From JAHFUI01 sp039931615 (GTDB lineage Bacteria; Acidobacteriota; Vicinamibacteria; Vicinamibacterales; CAVVIG01): a stretch of 64,000 bases of DNA. Positions 53,260-60,964 of this stretch are shown here, in pieces (position 1 is the first letter of the stretch; every line of letters begins with the position of its first letter). The position numbers were made by a program, and so were the translations under genes. The stretch covers positions 1 through 64,000 of the forward strand of contig JBDTRR010000026.1 of NCBI GenBank assembly GCA_039931615.1, written 5' to 3'. The notes beneath the pieces are model-generated. The model was given only the letters and a program-made list of their open reading frames with translations, had not been told where the DNA came from and searched no databases.

Positions 53260-53994
53260 TCAGCCTTTTCGCGTCTCCAGGTCCATTGGCCGCCGGGCCG
53301 TATAGAGATAGACGATCCCGAACGTCATTGGGACGGCCCGCACGTCGACAAATCCCTGCTGTCGCAGAATTGTCATGAATTCGTCGGGTGAGGCGAATGC
53401 CCCGACCGACTCCGGCAGATAGGCGTAGGCGCTGTCGTGGCGCGACAGCATCCGGCCAACCCGGGGCAGCACGTACCGGAAGTAGGCCAGGTAGCCAGCT
53501 CGCACAATCGGCGTCGTCGGGATGGCAAACTCCAGAATCGCCAACCGGCCGCCCGGCCGCAGCACCCGGTGGATTTCGCCGCAGGCGGCGGCCGGCTGCT
53601 CGACGTTCCTGATGCCGAAGGCGATCGTCACCGCGTCGACGGCCCGGTCGGCGACCGGGATCCGGGCCGCATCGCCGCGGACGAGGGAGACGGCGCGGTC
53701 GAGCGCCCCGCGCCGCACCTTGGCCAGGCCAACACGCAGCATCGCATCGGCGAAATCCACCCCGACGACACGCGCGGCGCCGGGCGAGATCGTCCGGGCG
53801 GCAATCGCGAGGTCGGCCGTGCCCGTACAGAGGTCGAGCACGCGCTCGGATCCCGAGAGCGCCAGCGCCTGAATCGCCAGCCGCCGCCACCGGCGATCGA
53901 TGCCGGCGCTCAACACATGGTTGAGGAGGTCGTAGCGCCCGGCAATCGCGTCGAACATGCCGGCAATGCGGTCGGGGGCTTTGGAGATGCTCAC
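53260..53994 (-). CDS. ubiE: Demethylmenaquinone / quinone C-methyltransferase
   Basis: The protein of 244 residues from GTG 53994 has the UbiE signatures YDLLNHVLSAGIDRRWRR, VLDLCTGTADLAIAAR, IRNVEQPAAACGEIHRVLRP and the C-terminal SPDEFMTILRQQGF. It performs the final C-methylation to menaquinone. The frame runs on to 54219 but that extension is encoded by the TTGGTCC minisatellite and is not part of the family, so GTG 53994 is the real start. It closes the menaquinone cluster. Confidence 0.93.
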   Translation of the reverse strand: MSISKAPDRIAGMFDAIAGRYDLLNHVLSAGIDRRWRRLAIQALALSGSERVLDLCTGTADLAIAARTISPGAARVVGVDFADAMLRVGLAKVRRGALDRAVSLVRGDAARIPVADRAVDAVTIAFGIRNVEQPAAACGEIHRVLRPGGRLAILEFAIPTTPIVRAGYLAYFRYVLPRVGRMLSRHDSAYAYLPESVGAFASPDEFMTILRQQGFVDVRAVPMTFGIVYLYTARRPMDLETRKG

Positions 53995-54213
53995 TGGTCC
54001 TTGGTGCTTGGGCCTTGGTCCTTGGTCCGTCCTTGGGTCTTGGTCGTCCCTGGTCCTTGGTCGTCCTTGGTCCCAGGTGGGCTTGGTGCCTTGGTCCGTG
54101 CTTGGTCTCTTGGTCCGTGCTTGGTCCTTGGTCGTCCCTGGTCTCGGGTGGTCCTTGGTGCGTCGTCCCTTGGTCTTGGCCCGTCCCGGGTCCTTGGTCG
54201 TGCCGCGCGGTGA
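53995..54213. repeat. TTGGTCC minisatellite, left arm (7-bp period)
   Basis: Degenerate ggtcctt units run for about 220 bp; TTGGT occurs fifteen times. It begins at the ubiE start codon. Read from the minus strand it has no stops and mimics an N-terminal extension rich in TKDQG-like residues. The same motif recurs in opposite orientation at 54378-54446. Confidence 0.9.
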
Positions 54214-54215
54214 CG

Positions 54216-54377
54216 TCACCCTTCCAGCGTGCTTTGAAGCCGTCTCGTCATTCGGCCGATCGAGTTGCTCAATTCAACCAACTCCTCTGCCTCGGCGTCG
54301 ACAAGATATTTGCGACCATGGGCGGCGTAAAAGCAGGTCCGGACCTCGGCGTTGGAGGCAGCCGAGTATCGCAAGAA
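54216..54377 (-). pseudogene. C-terminal half of an S23/Avd-like four-helix-bundle protein
   Basis: The last 53 residues of this frame (FLRYSAASNAEVRTCFYAAH, then GRKYLVDAEAEELVELSNSI and GRMTRRLQSTLEG) match the C-terminal two helices of the 23S-rRNA-intervening-sequence / Avd-like four-helix-bundle family. The conserved order is a FLR(Y/I)A.GS..E start, a GY/KYL turn and an IGRM...L.S.L end. The N-terminal two helices are missing and are replaced by repeat-encoded residues. It sits exactly between two inverted minisatellite arms. It is a remnant; the family assignment is from pattern and should be tested. Confidence 0.6.
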
Positions 54378-54446
54378 GGGACTAAGGACCACCAAGGGAC
54401 CAAGGACGGACCAAGGCCCAAGAACCAAGGACCAAGAACCAGAACC
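54378..54446. repeat. GGACCAA minisatellite, right arm (7-bp period)
   Basis: Six CCAAG units in about 70 bp, the reverse complement of the left arm motif. Together the arms flank the four-helix-bundle remnant like long, loose terminal inverted repeats. The arm ends about 10 bp before the ubiX stop. Confidence 0.85.
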
Positions 54447-54454
54447 CGTCACCC

Positions 54455-55072
54455 CTACCCGCCAACCCGTCCCGTCCAGGGTGGATACAGCTCGTGTTCG
54501 AAGCCGAGTCCGCTGAGAATCTTACCGGCCATGAAGTCGGCGAGATCGTCGAGGGTTTTCGGCAGCTGGTAGAAGGCGGGCATCGCCGGGAGGATCATCG
54601 CGCCCGCTTCCGCGCACAGTACCATGTTGCGCAGCTGCGGCAGACTCATCGGCGTCTCGCGCGGCACGATCACCAGCCGGCGGCGCTCCTTCAGCATCAC
54701 GTCGGCGGCGCGCTCGACCAGGCTGCGCGACAAGCCGTGCGCGACCCCGGCCAGCGTCTTCATCGAGCACGGCACGATCGCCATGCCGCTGCAGCCATGA
54801 CTGCCGCTCGCAATCGTCGCCCCCAGATCGCGGTTGCTGTGCACGGCGATCGTCCCGGCGCCAACACCATCGCCGTATCGTGCGGTGAGGTAGGGCATCA
54901 GGTTCTCGACCGTTGCCTCGTCGCCCAGCTCGTCACGCAGCAGGCGGCGGCCGTAGTCGGAGATCACCACCTCGACGTGCACCCCGCGGGCCAGCAGCGC
55001 CGCCAGCGTACGGGTGGCGTAGATCGCCCCGCTCGCACCGGTGATCGCGATCGCGACCGCGCTACCCGACAT
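54455..55072 (-). CDS. ubiX: UbiX-type flavin prenyltransferase
   Basis: This 205-residue flavoprotein has AIAITGASGAIYATRTLAAL, VVISDYGRRLLRDEL, GCSGMAIVPCSMKTLAGVAHG and RRRLVIVPRETPMSLPQLRN. It makes prenylated FMN, the cofactor of UbiD decarboxylases; the partner ubiD-type gene is 6 kb upstream in the same cluster. In the futalosine pathway these are the MqnM/MqnL-type partners. It overlaps the prenyltransferase gene by 11 bp. Confidence 0.94.
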   Translation of the reverse strand: MSGSAVAIAITGASGAIYATRTLAALLARGVHVEVVISDYGRRLLRDELGDEATVENLMPYLTARYGDGVGAGTIAVHSNRDLGATIASGSHGCSGMAIVPCSMKTLAGVAHGLSRSLVERAADVMLKERRRLVIVPRETPMSLPQLRNMVLCAEAGAMILPAMPAFYQLPKTLDDLADFMAGKILSGLGFEHELYPPWTGRVGG

Positions 55073-55913
55073 AGATCGAAACCGCCAGGACGATCAGATA
55101 GAGGATGCCGACGTAGCCGTTCAGGTCGAAGGCGAGCTTGACCCGGGACAGGTCGTCGGCGCGGACGAGCGACTGCTCGTAGATCAGCAGCAGGGCGACG
55201 GCGATCACGCCCAGTCCGTAGAGCCGCGGCAGGGGCGTGACCCACGGCAGCGCCATCAGACAGACAATGGCGACGACGTGCATGGCGCGGGAGATCGCCA
55301 GAGCGGCCGGCACGCCGAATCGCACCGGAATCGATCGCAAGCCGTGGGCGCGGTCGAACTCGACATCCTGACAGGCATAGAGCACGTCGAAGCCGCCGAC
55401 CCAGGCGCCGATCGCCAGCGCCAGCAGCCACGGCTCCCAGCCGGCGCGGCCGCCGGCGGCCAGCCAGCCGCCGACCGGCGCCACCGCCATCGCCAGCCCG
55501 AGAAACAGCTGCGTCCAGGTCGTGTAGCGCTTGGCGAGCGAGTACCAGAAGACGATCGCCAGCGCGACCGGCGACAGCAGCAAGCAGATCGTATTCAGAC
55601 GCGACGCCGCGGCCACGAACACGACCGACGCCACCGCCACGAACAGCGCCGCCTCGCGGAACGTCATCGCGCCGCGCGGCAGCTCACGACCGGCCGTTCT
55701 CGGATTGATCGCGTCCATCCTCGCGTCGACCACGCGGTTGAAGCCCATCGCCGCGCTCCGGGCCGCGACCATCGCGACCACCGTCCAGACGATGGCCGAC
55801 GGGGCAATCGACACATGACGGGACGCCAGCAGCGCACCGGCCAGCGCGAACGGCAGCGCGAACACGGAATGGCTGAAGCGAACGAACGACAGATAGACGC
55901 GCAATCGTTTCAT
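55062..55913 (-). CDS. mqnP: UbiA-family prenyltransferase (MqnP-like)
   Basis: The 283-residue protein has eight to nine TM helices with the two Asp-rich motifs NRVVDARMDAINPRTAGREL and YACQDVEFDRAHGLRSIP. It should attach the polyprenyl chain to the naphthoate ring in menaquinone synthesis. The mqn context favours MqnP over the ubiquinone enzyme. Its end overlaps the ubiX start. Confidence 0.88.
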   Translation of the reverse strand: MKRLRVYLSFVRFSHSVFALPFALAGALLASRHVSIAPSAIVWTVVAMVAARSAAMGFNRVVDARMDAINPRTAGRELPRGAMTFREAALFVAVASVVFVAAASRLNTICLLLSPVALAIVFWYSLAKRYTTWTQLFLGLAMAVAPVGGWLAAGGRAGWEPWLLALAIGAWVGGFDVLYACQDVEFDRAHGLRSIPVRFGVPAALAISRAMHVVAIVCLMALPWVTPLPRLYGLGVIAVALLLIYEQSLVRADDLSRVKLAFDLNGYVGILYLIVLAVSIYVG

Positions 55914-55959
55914 TGCAGGCTGCAGGCTGCCGACGGCGGAGGCGAGGCCGATTGCGGAC

Positions 55960-57183
55960 TCACCCTTCGATCCAACTCAGGTGTTCAGGCTCGACCCCGG
56001 ACACCAGATATTCTTCCACATCATCAATGCCCGGCGGCACGGCGACGGCCAGCAGTCGGGCGGCCTTGCCGGATTCCAGCGTGCCGTAGTCGGCGGCGAA
56101 GCCGAGCGCACGGGCGCCCTGCCGGGTCGCACTATCGAGCAGGGTCGCCGCCGGCACGCCCGGCGCCAAGCGGCGCAGCGCCGCGAGTTCGGCAAACAGA
56201 TTCAGATCCGGCGTGCTCGCCAGGCTGTCCGTGCCGACCGCCACGCGCACACCCGAGGCGTAGAACGATTCAATCGGCGGCGTCCCCGCGCCCGTCAACA
56301 GGTTACTGCGCGGACAGGTGACCAGCGTCGTCCGCCGCGCCGCCAGGCGCCCGAGATCGGCCCGCGTCATCTGCACGCCGTGGACGGCGATCAGCCGCCC
56401 GGTGAGAAACCCGTTCTGCTCGAGGTACTGAACCGGGCTGACGCCGGGGGCCGTCCAGGCCGCGTCCCAGACACCGAGACTGTCGAGCAGCTCCCGCCAC
56501 GGGCCGGCGCCGGTGCGGATGAATTCGACTTCTTCAGCCGACTCCGAGAGATGGACGCTGTACGGCGCGGACGGATCGTGATCCAGCGCGGCGCGGATCG
56601 CCTGCAGCATGAGCGGCGCCACCGAGTATGGCGCATGGGCCGCCAGGGTCACGCGCAGCCGATCGGTCTGGCGAAGTGAGGCGACCTGCTGCATGGCGCG
56701 CGCCACCACCGCTTCTGCATCGGGCGCCCGGAAGCCGATCAGCTCGTGGAAAACAACGCCGGCGAGCGGACTGCGCGCGATGCGGTCGAACGTGACCAGC
56801 GTGTTGCTGATATCGCCGACCAGTGCGGTGCCGGATCGCAGCGCTTCGGCAATGCCCTGATCGATCCCGTCGAGGAGTGTCGCCGCCGCCGGATCGGGGT
56901 ACTGGCGACGCGCCGCCATCACCGCGCGGATCCACGCGACGAAACTGGTCCCGGCGGGCACCTGCCCCCGCAGGTAGGACAGCTCGAGGTGCGTATGCGC
57001 GTTGACCAGGCCGGGCATGATCGCGACGTCGCCGAGGTCGACCTCGCGCATCGAATCGGCATCCCGACCGTCCGCACCGGCCGGTCCATGAGCGGCCACC
57101 CGATCGCCATCGACAACCACCCACCCGTCCCTGATCGGTGGGGCGCTGATCGGAAGAACCCAGGCGGCGTGATACCGGATCAA
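55960..57183 (-). CDS. mqnX: Aminofutalosine deaminase (MqnX-type amidohydrolase)
   Basis: This 407-residue metal-dependent amidohydrolase has the HxH pair in MPGLVNAHTHLELSYLRG, LAAHAPYSVAP, HLSESAEEVEFI, AVHGVQMTR and GTDSLASTPDLNLFAELA. It converts aminodeoxyfutalosine to futalosine in organisms using the MqnX route. The call rests on its position directly after mqnC (4-bp overlap) as well as on sequence. Other nucleoside deaminases of the family look similar. Confidence 0.82.
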   Translation of the reverse strand: MIRYHAAWVLPISAPPIRDGWVVVDGDRVAAHGPAGADGRDADSMREVDLGDVAIMPGLVNAHTHLELSYLRGQVPAGTSFVAWIRAVMAARRQYPDPAAATLLDGIDQGIAEALRSGTALVGDISNTLVTFDRIARSPLAGVVFHELIGFRAPDAEAVVARAMQQVASLRQTDRLRVTLAAHAPYSVAPLMLQAIRAALDHDPSAPYSVHLSESAEEVEFIRTGAGPWRELLDSLGVWDAAWTAPGVSPVQYLEQNGFLTGRLIAVHGVQMTRADLGRLAARRTTLVTCPRSNLLTGAGTPPIESFYASGVRVAVGTDSLASTPDLNLFAELAALRRLAPGVPAATLLDSATRQGARALGFAADYGTLESGKAARLLAVAVPPGIDDVEEYLVSGVEPEHLSWIEG

Positions 57184-58388
57184 GTCGGGATGGTGCGGAG
57201 CTGCTTGCCGGTCCGGCTGCGGGCGGGATAGTTCGCCAGCTCCTGCGGCACGGTGACGTCGCCGTCGGCGCGCGCCGTGCCGAGCTCGAGCATGCGCGGC
57301 ACCTCACGCTGGCGATAGATCGGATCGCCGAGGATTCCGTAGTGCATGTCGCGGCGCTTGGCGATGAAGCCGGCGTCTTCGATGTTCCGGACGATCTCGA
57401 CTTCATCCATGCAATAGCTCGCGCCGGCGGCGCGGACGACGTTCTCTTCGATCATCACGCTGCCCATGTCGTTGGCGCCGAAGGCCAGGCTCAACTGCCC
57501 GACCTTGCCGCCTTGCGTCACCCACGACGCCTGCAGGTTGTCGAAGTTGTCGAGCACGATGCGGGAGGTCGCCAGCGTCCGGAGATACTCGATGCCGGTC
57601 GCTTCGCTGCCCGACAGCTCGGTGTGCTCGGGTTGATAGCTCCAGGTGATGAAGGCGGTGAATCCACCGGTTTCGTCCTGGAGATCACGAAGCCGGAGCA
57701 GATGCTCGAGCCGCTCTTCCTCGCTCTCCACCGTGCCGTACATCATCGTCGCGGTGGTCCGCAGACCGGCCCGATGCGCGTGACGCATCACGTCGATCCA
57801 TTCATCGGCAGTCGCCTTGCTGTAGCAGTGCAGCAGCTTCCGCACCCGATCGACCAGGATCTCGGCGCCGCCGCCGGGAATGCTGTCGAGGCCGGCCGCA
57901 ATCAGGCGGGCGATGACCTCCGGGACCGGCAGCTGCGACAGCCGGGATAGATGCACGATCTCCGGCGGCGACAGGGCGTGCAGCTTGAAGCCCGGATAGC
58001 GGTCCTTGACCGCGCGGAACAGATCCTCGTACCAGGAAAGCGGCAGGTCCGGATTGTGGCCGCCCTGCAGCAGCAGCTGGACACCGCCGACCGCGATCGT
58101 CTCGTCGATCTTCCGGAAGATCTCGTCGAAGCCGAGCACGTAGCCCTCGGCCGATCCCACCTCGCGGTAGAACGCGCAGAAGTTGCACCGGGCGACGCAG
58201 ACGTTGGTGTAGTTGACGTTGCGATCGATGATGTAGGTGACGACGCCGTCACCGTGCTTGCGCGCGCGCACGGCGGCGGCCAGCTGCCCGAGGAGCGCGG
58301 TCGGCGCCTCGCGGTAGAGCGCCAGCGCCTCGGCTGCCGTCAGCCTGCCGCCGGCACGAACCTTATCTGCGAGTATGTCGATGGTCAT
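57180..58388 (-). CDS. mqnC: Cyclic dehypoxanthine futalosine synthase
   Basis: This 402-residue radical SAM enzyme has the cluster motif CVARCNFCAFYR (Cys64, 68, 71), LQGGHNPDLPLSWYEDLFRA, GGGAEILVDRVRK, TTATMMYGTVESEEERLEHL and FGANDMGSVMIEENVV. It closes the futalosine-derived ring. It begins after a spacer with a palindromic element and overlaps mqnX. Intact. Confidence 0.95.
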   Translation of the reverse strand: MTIDILADKVRAGGRLTAAEALALYREAPTALLGQLAAAVRARKHGDGVVTYIIDRNVNYTNVCVARCNFCAFYREVGSAEGYVLGFDEIFRKIDETIAVGGVQLLLQGGHNPDLPLSWYEDLFRAVKDRYPGFKLHALSPPEIVHLSRLSQLPVPEVIARLIAAGLDSIPGGGAEILVDRVRKLLHCYSKATADEWIDVMRHAHRAGLRTTATMMYGTVESEEERLEHLLRLRDLQDETGGFTAFITWSYQPEHTELSGSEATGIEYLRTLATSRIVLDNFDNLQASWVTQGGKVGQLSLAFGANDMGSVMIEENVVRAAGASYCMDEVEIVRNIEDAGFIAKRRDMHYGILGDPIYRQREVPRMLELGTARADGDVTVPQELANYPARSRTGKQLRTIPT

Positions 58389-58445
58389 TTCCTATCACGA
58401 GCAGAGAAGAGCAGGTCGGAAAGTCAATCCTTCCAGGGCCGCTTC

Positions 58446-58496
58446 AGTGTCTGCTTTCAGCGGACTGATCCGGCTCAAAGCCGGACCCCACATACA
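58446..58496. repeat. Degenerate copy of the palindromic doublet element
   Basis: Reading the minus strand, GTCCGGCTTTGAGCCGGATC is followed by AGTCCGCTGAAAGCAGACAC. These correspond to the two halves of the 66-bp element at 30948-31013, in the opposite orientation. The terminal TTGTACGTAG repeats are decayed. It lies in the 150-bp gap between mqnC and mqnA. Confidence 0.65.
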
Positions 58497-58538
58497 ATCG
58501 TTGGACCTCGCGTACATTGCAAATCCGCGGAGCCGCCG

Positions 58539-59327
58539 TCAATAGAACTGCAACTCGCCGGCGGGCACCAGCTCGAGCTCAGCCGCGTAGCGGAAAAACA
58601 GTCTGAGGCCGTCGAGCTCGGCGTCACCCAGTTCGTATCGGATATTATCCCGCAGATATTGCGCGCCGATCGCCCGCAACGCCGGATCGCTGTAGTAGGC
58701 GCTGGCGACCTGTTCCGGCTGACTGACACCGGCGTCCCTGGCCTCCTGCAGGCTGCGCACGTCCGCCGCCGTCAAGACATCCGCCCGCCCCGCCCAGAAG
58801 GCGTAGACGAACGGCAGACCAGTCATCCGGGTCCACGTCTCCCCGAGATCGATCTTCGCCAGGCTGGTGGTTCGCTCCGTCAAGAGCGCGACATCGCCAA
58901 TCAACAGGGCCGCGTCGCACCGTTCCAGCATCGCTGACAGGTCGGGTCCACTGGGCACCAGCTCGGGCTGGATACCGAACGCCCGCGCGCAGAGGACCCG
59001 GGTCAGCGCCACCGAGGTGCGCGAGCTGCTGTCCAGCGCGATCGAGCGGATCTCGGAGACCGACCGTCTGGTGTAGATCGCCACCGATGCCACCGGTCCC
59101 AGCGACCCGATCGCCACACCCGGCACGATCCGGTAGCGCTCCTCTCCCGGCGCGCGCAGGTATTCGATCGCCGGTATCAGCCCGACATCGACCGCGCGTT
59201 CGTGCAGCAGCCTGGCGCACTGCGCCGGCACATCGAATCGCAGATCGAAGCGGGGGTGCTCATCGAGGCCGACGACGCATGGCCGGGCGTTGAGATAGCC
59301 CACGGCTCCCAGGCGGACTCGCGTCAT
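58539..59327 (-). CDS. mqnA: Chorismate dehydratase
   Basis: The 262-residue periplasmic-binding-fold enzyme starts RVRLGAVGYLNARPCVVGLD and has ERAVDVGLIPAIEYLRAPGE, ALDSSSRTSVALTRVLC and DAALLIGDVALL. It makes 3-enolpyruvylbenzoate, the first step of the futalosine pathway. Its start overlaps the stop of the MqnE-like gene. Confidence 0.94.
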   Translation of the reverse strand: MTRVRLGAVGYLNARPCVVGLDEHPRFDLRFDVPAQCARLLHERAVDVGLIPAIEYLRAPGEERYRIVPGVAIGSLGPVASVAIYTRRSVSEIRSIALDSSSRTSVALTRVLCARAFGIQPELVPSGPDLSAMLERCDAALLIGDVALLTERTTSLAKIDLGETWTRMTGLPFVYAFWAGRADVLTAADVRSLQEARDAGVSQPEQVASAYYSDPALRAIGAQYLRDNIRYELGDAELDGLRLFFRYAAELELVPAGELQFY

Positions 59328-60277
59328 CCGTTGGCGTTCGCTCCCGGTGCCGGTCGTTCCTGAAGACCCGGATCGGCGGCCGCCGGGCCGCCGGTCGTTT
59401 CGAACCGTCCGTTCCGCTCGATCGGCTGCTGACCGGCGGCGCGGATGTTCCGGCGAATCTCCTCGAGCGGCGCGCGGCGCCGCCCTTCGCCGGTCTCGTC
59501 TTCCGGCGACACCGCATCGACATCGTCGGCGCCGACGGTGAGCGCGACCTGCGCCAGCTTCGGGCCGTAGAGCGACCAGTCCACCTGGATTGACGGGATG
59601 TTGTCGACGATCAACCGCGCCAGCGCCACCCGCTTCAAATCGTCGTAGCCGGTCGAGGGGACGGCCGGGTTGAAGGCGCGCGGCAGTGGCGCGAACGCCC
59701 GGATCACCGCCACCCGGCGCTGCAGATCCGCGACCCGCCGGAACAGCGCCGGCATGTCCGAGGCTGGCAGTTGATGGATGGTGAGGCGGGCCAGCGCAAG
59801 GCCGCTGATGTTGACCTCCTCGATCGCCCGCCGCGGGTCCGGCAGCCGATCGAAGGCAGCCTCGGCCACCAGCTCCAGTCCGGCCGCCTGCAGCTCCTCG
59901 AGCAGCGAGCGGAGTGTGATCCGATCATCGGCGGCGAGCCGCTCGAGCTCGAGCAGTGAAAACGCCGACACCGGAATCCCCCGCGCCAGCGCCGCGATCT
60001 GACGGACGCGCTCGACCGCCGCCTTGCGGCTGAGCGGCGCGCCGACGAGGCGAATTTCGCCGGCCGCGGGCGGCCACGCCGCGGCACCGTCGGGCGCCGC
60101 CGCGACATCCGCCACCCGCACGAACGTGGTCCGCGTCCCGTGGCGCCGCCGGCGCGCGTCGTCCGCCATCATGCCGATGGTGATGATGTCGGCGCTGGCG
60201 GCGAGGGCGCCGATCTCGTCGTCGGTCAGGCGCGGCCCCTGGGTCAGCCGGGATGTCAGATCTGCGGAAACAGTCAC
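59324..60277 (-). CDS. Cysteine-free radical-SAM-fold paralogue of MqnE/MqnC
   Basis: The 317-residue protein aligns with MqnE/MqnC/CofH enzymes from the N-terminus (LTSRLTQGPRLTDDEIGALA; RRRRHGTRTTFVR) through the C-terminal barrel strands (STGYDDLKRVALARLIVDNI, PSIQVDWSLYGPKLAQVALT, VGADDVDAVSPEDETGEGRR). Where the family has TNxCxxxCxFC, this protein has VADVAAAPDGAAAWPP. It contains no cysteine at all, so it cannot hold the Fe-S cluster. It occupies the position expected for mqnE, coupled to mqnA by a 4-bp overlap. It could be a structural partner of MqnA/MqnC or a moonlighting non-radical enzyme. Its reading frame is intact and not degenerate, so it is probably functional. Confidence 0.85.
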   Translation of the reverse strand: MTVSADLTSRLTQGPRLTDDEIGALAASADIITIGMMADDARRRRHGTRTTFVRVADVAAAPDGAAAWPPAAGEIRLVGAPLSRKAAVERVRQIAALARGIPVSAFSLLELERLAADDRITLRSLLEELQAAGLELVAEAAFDRLPDPRRAIEEVNISGLALARLTIHQLPASDMPALFRRVADLQRRVAVIRAFAPLPRAFNPAVPSTGYDDLKRVALARLIVDNIPSIQVDWSLYGPKLAQVALTVGADDVDAVSPEDETGEGRRRAPLEEIRRNIRAAGQQPIERNGRFETTGGPAAADPGLQERPAPGANANG

Positions 60278-60335
60278 TGAATTCGATCTTACAACGACCC
60301 GCCTGCCGGCCGCGTCGGCCGCGGATGGAGGCCGG

Positions 60336-60872
60336 TCAGGAAACCGGCGGAGCCAGGAACAGACCCATCGCCATCGCGAAGGCGGTCGCGAGAACCCAGC
60401 CGATCACACAGACGGCAATCGCCCGGCCGGTGCTGCGATAGTCGAGCGCCTGACGGACGGCGACGACCATCGCCGCCAGCATCCAGATCGCGGTGATGAC
60501 GAACACCGGAATCGTCACGCCGGGCAGGATGCCGAACACCCGCAGGAGGCCAGGGGTCGCCGCGAACCCGGTGGTACGGAGCAACTCGCCGAGATCGACG
60601 CGGGTGCGAGCCTCGGGCAGGAGACGCGCCCCGATCTGCAGCGTCAGCAACGCCCACGCGCCCCACGCCATCAACGCCACGATGGCGAACAAGACGGCGG
60701 TGAGGAGCGTCGTGCCCCCCAGCCCCCGCCAGCCGACACCGGCAGCCAGGCTGGACAAGACGATGACGATCAACGCCTGCCCCGTCGCCTGGTCGTCGCC
60801 TTCGACCTCCTCGTAAATCGCCGAGTCCAGCGCCGCGGCGCCGATGAGTCGCTGCAGAAACGAATTCGTCAC
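60336..60872 (-). CDS. Yip1-domain membrane protein
   Basis: From GTG 60872 (MTNSFLQRLIGAAALD) the protein has 178 residues with about five TM helices and the Yip1 pattern YEEVEGDDQATGQALIVIVL, LGELLRTTGFAATPGLLRVFG. Function in bacteria is unknown. A longer start at TTG 60899 is possible. It lies between ubiD and the mqnE-like gene on the same strand with small gaps. Confidence 0.72.
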   Translation of the reverse strand: MTNSFLQRLIGAAALDSAIYEEVEGDDQATGQALIVIVLSSLAAGVGWRGLGGTTLLTAVLFAIVALMAWGAWALLTLQIGARLLPEARTRVDLGELLRTTGFAATPGLLRVFGILPGVTIPVFVITAIWMLAAMVVAVRQALDYRSTGRAIAVCVIGWVLATAFAMAMGLFLAPPVS

Positions 60873-60964
60873 GGTGTTGCCATTCCAGACCTCATCCAAG
60901 GTCTTGTTTCGAACATTCAGGACCGGAAGCCAGCTTCAGGGTCACCGGCCAACCGCCTCTGGAA

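Noticed and set aside
53995..54446. CRISPR array
   Set aside because: Repeats are continuous 7-bp units with no unique spacers and no cas genes are nearby.
59324..60277. Calling this gene a functional aminofutalosine synthase (mqnE)
   Set aside because: It lacks every cysteine, including the CxxxCxxC cluster ligands, so radical SAM activity is not possible despite the fold similarity and position.
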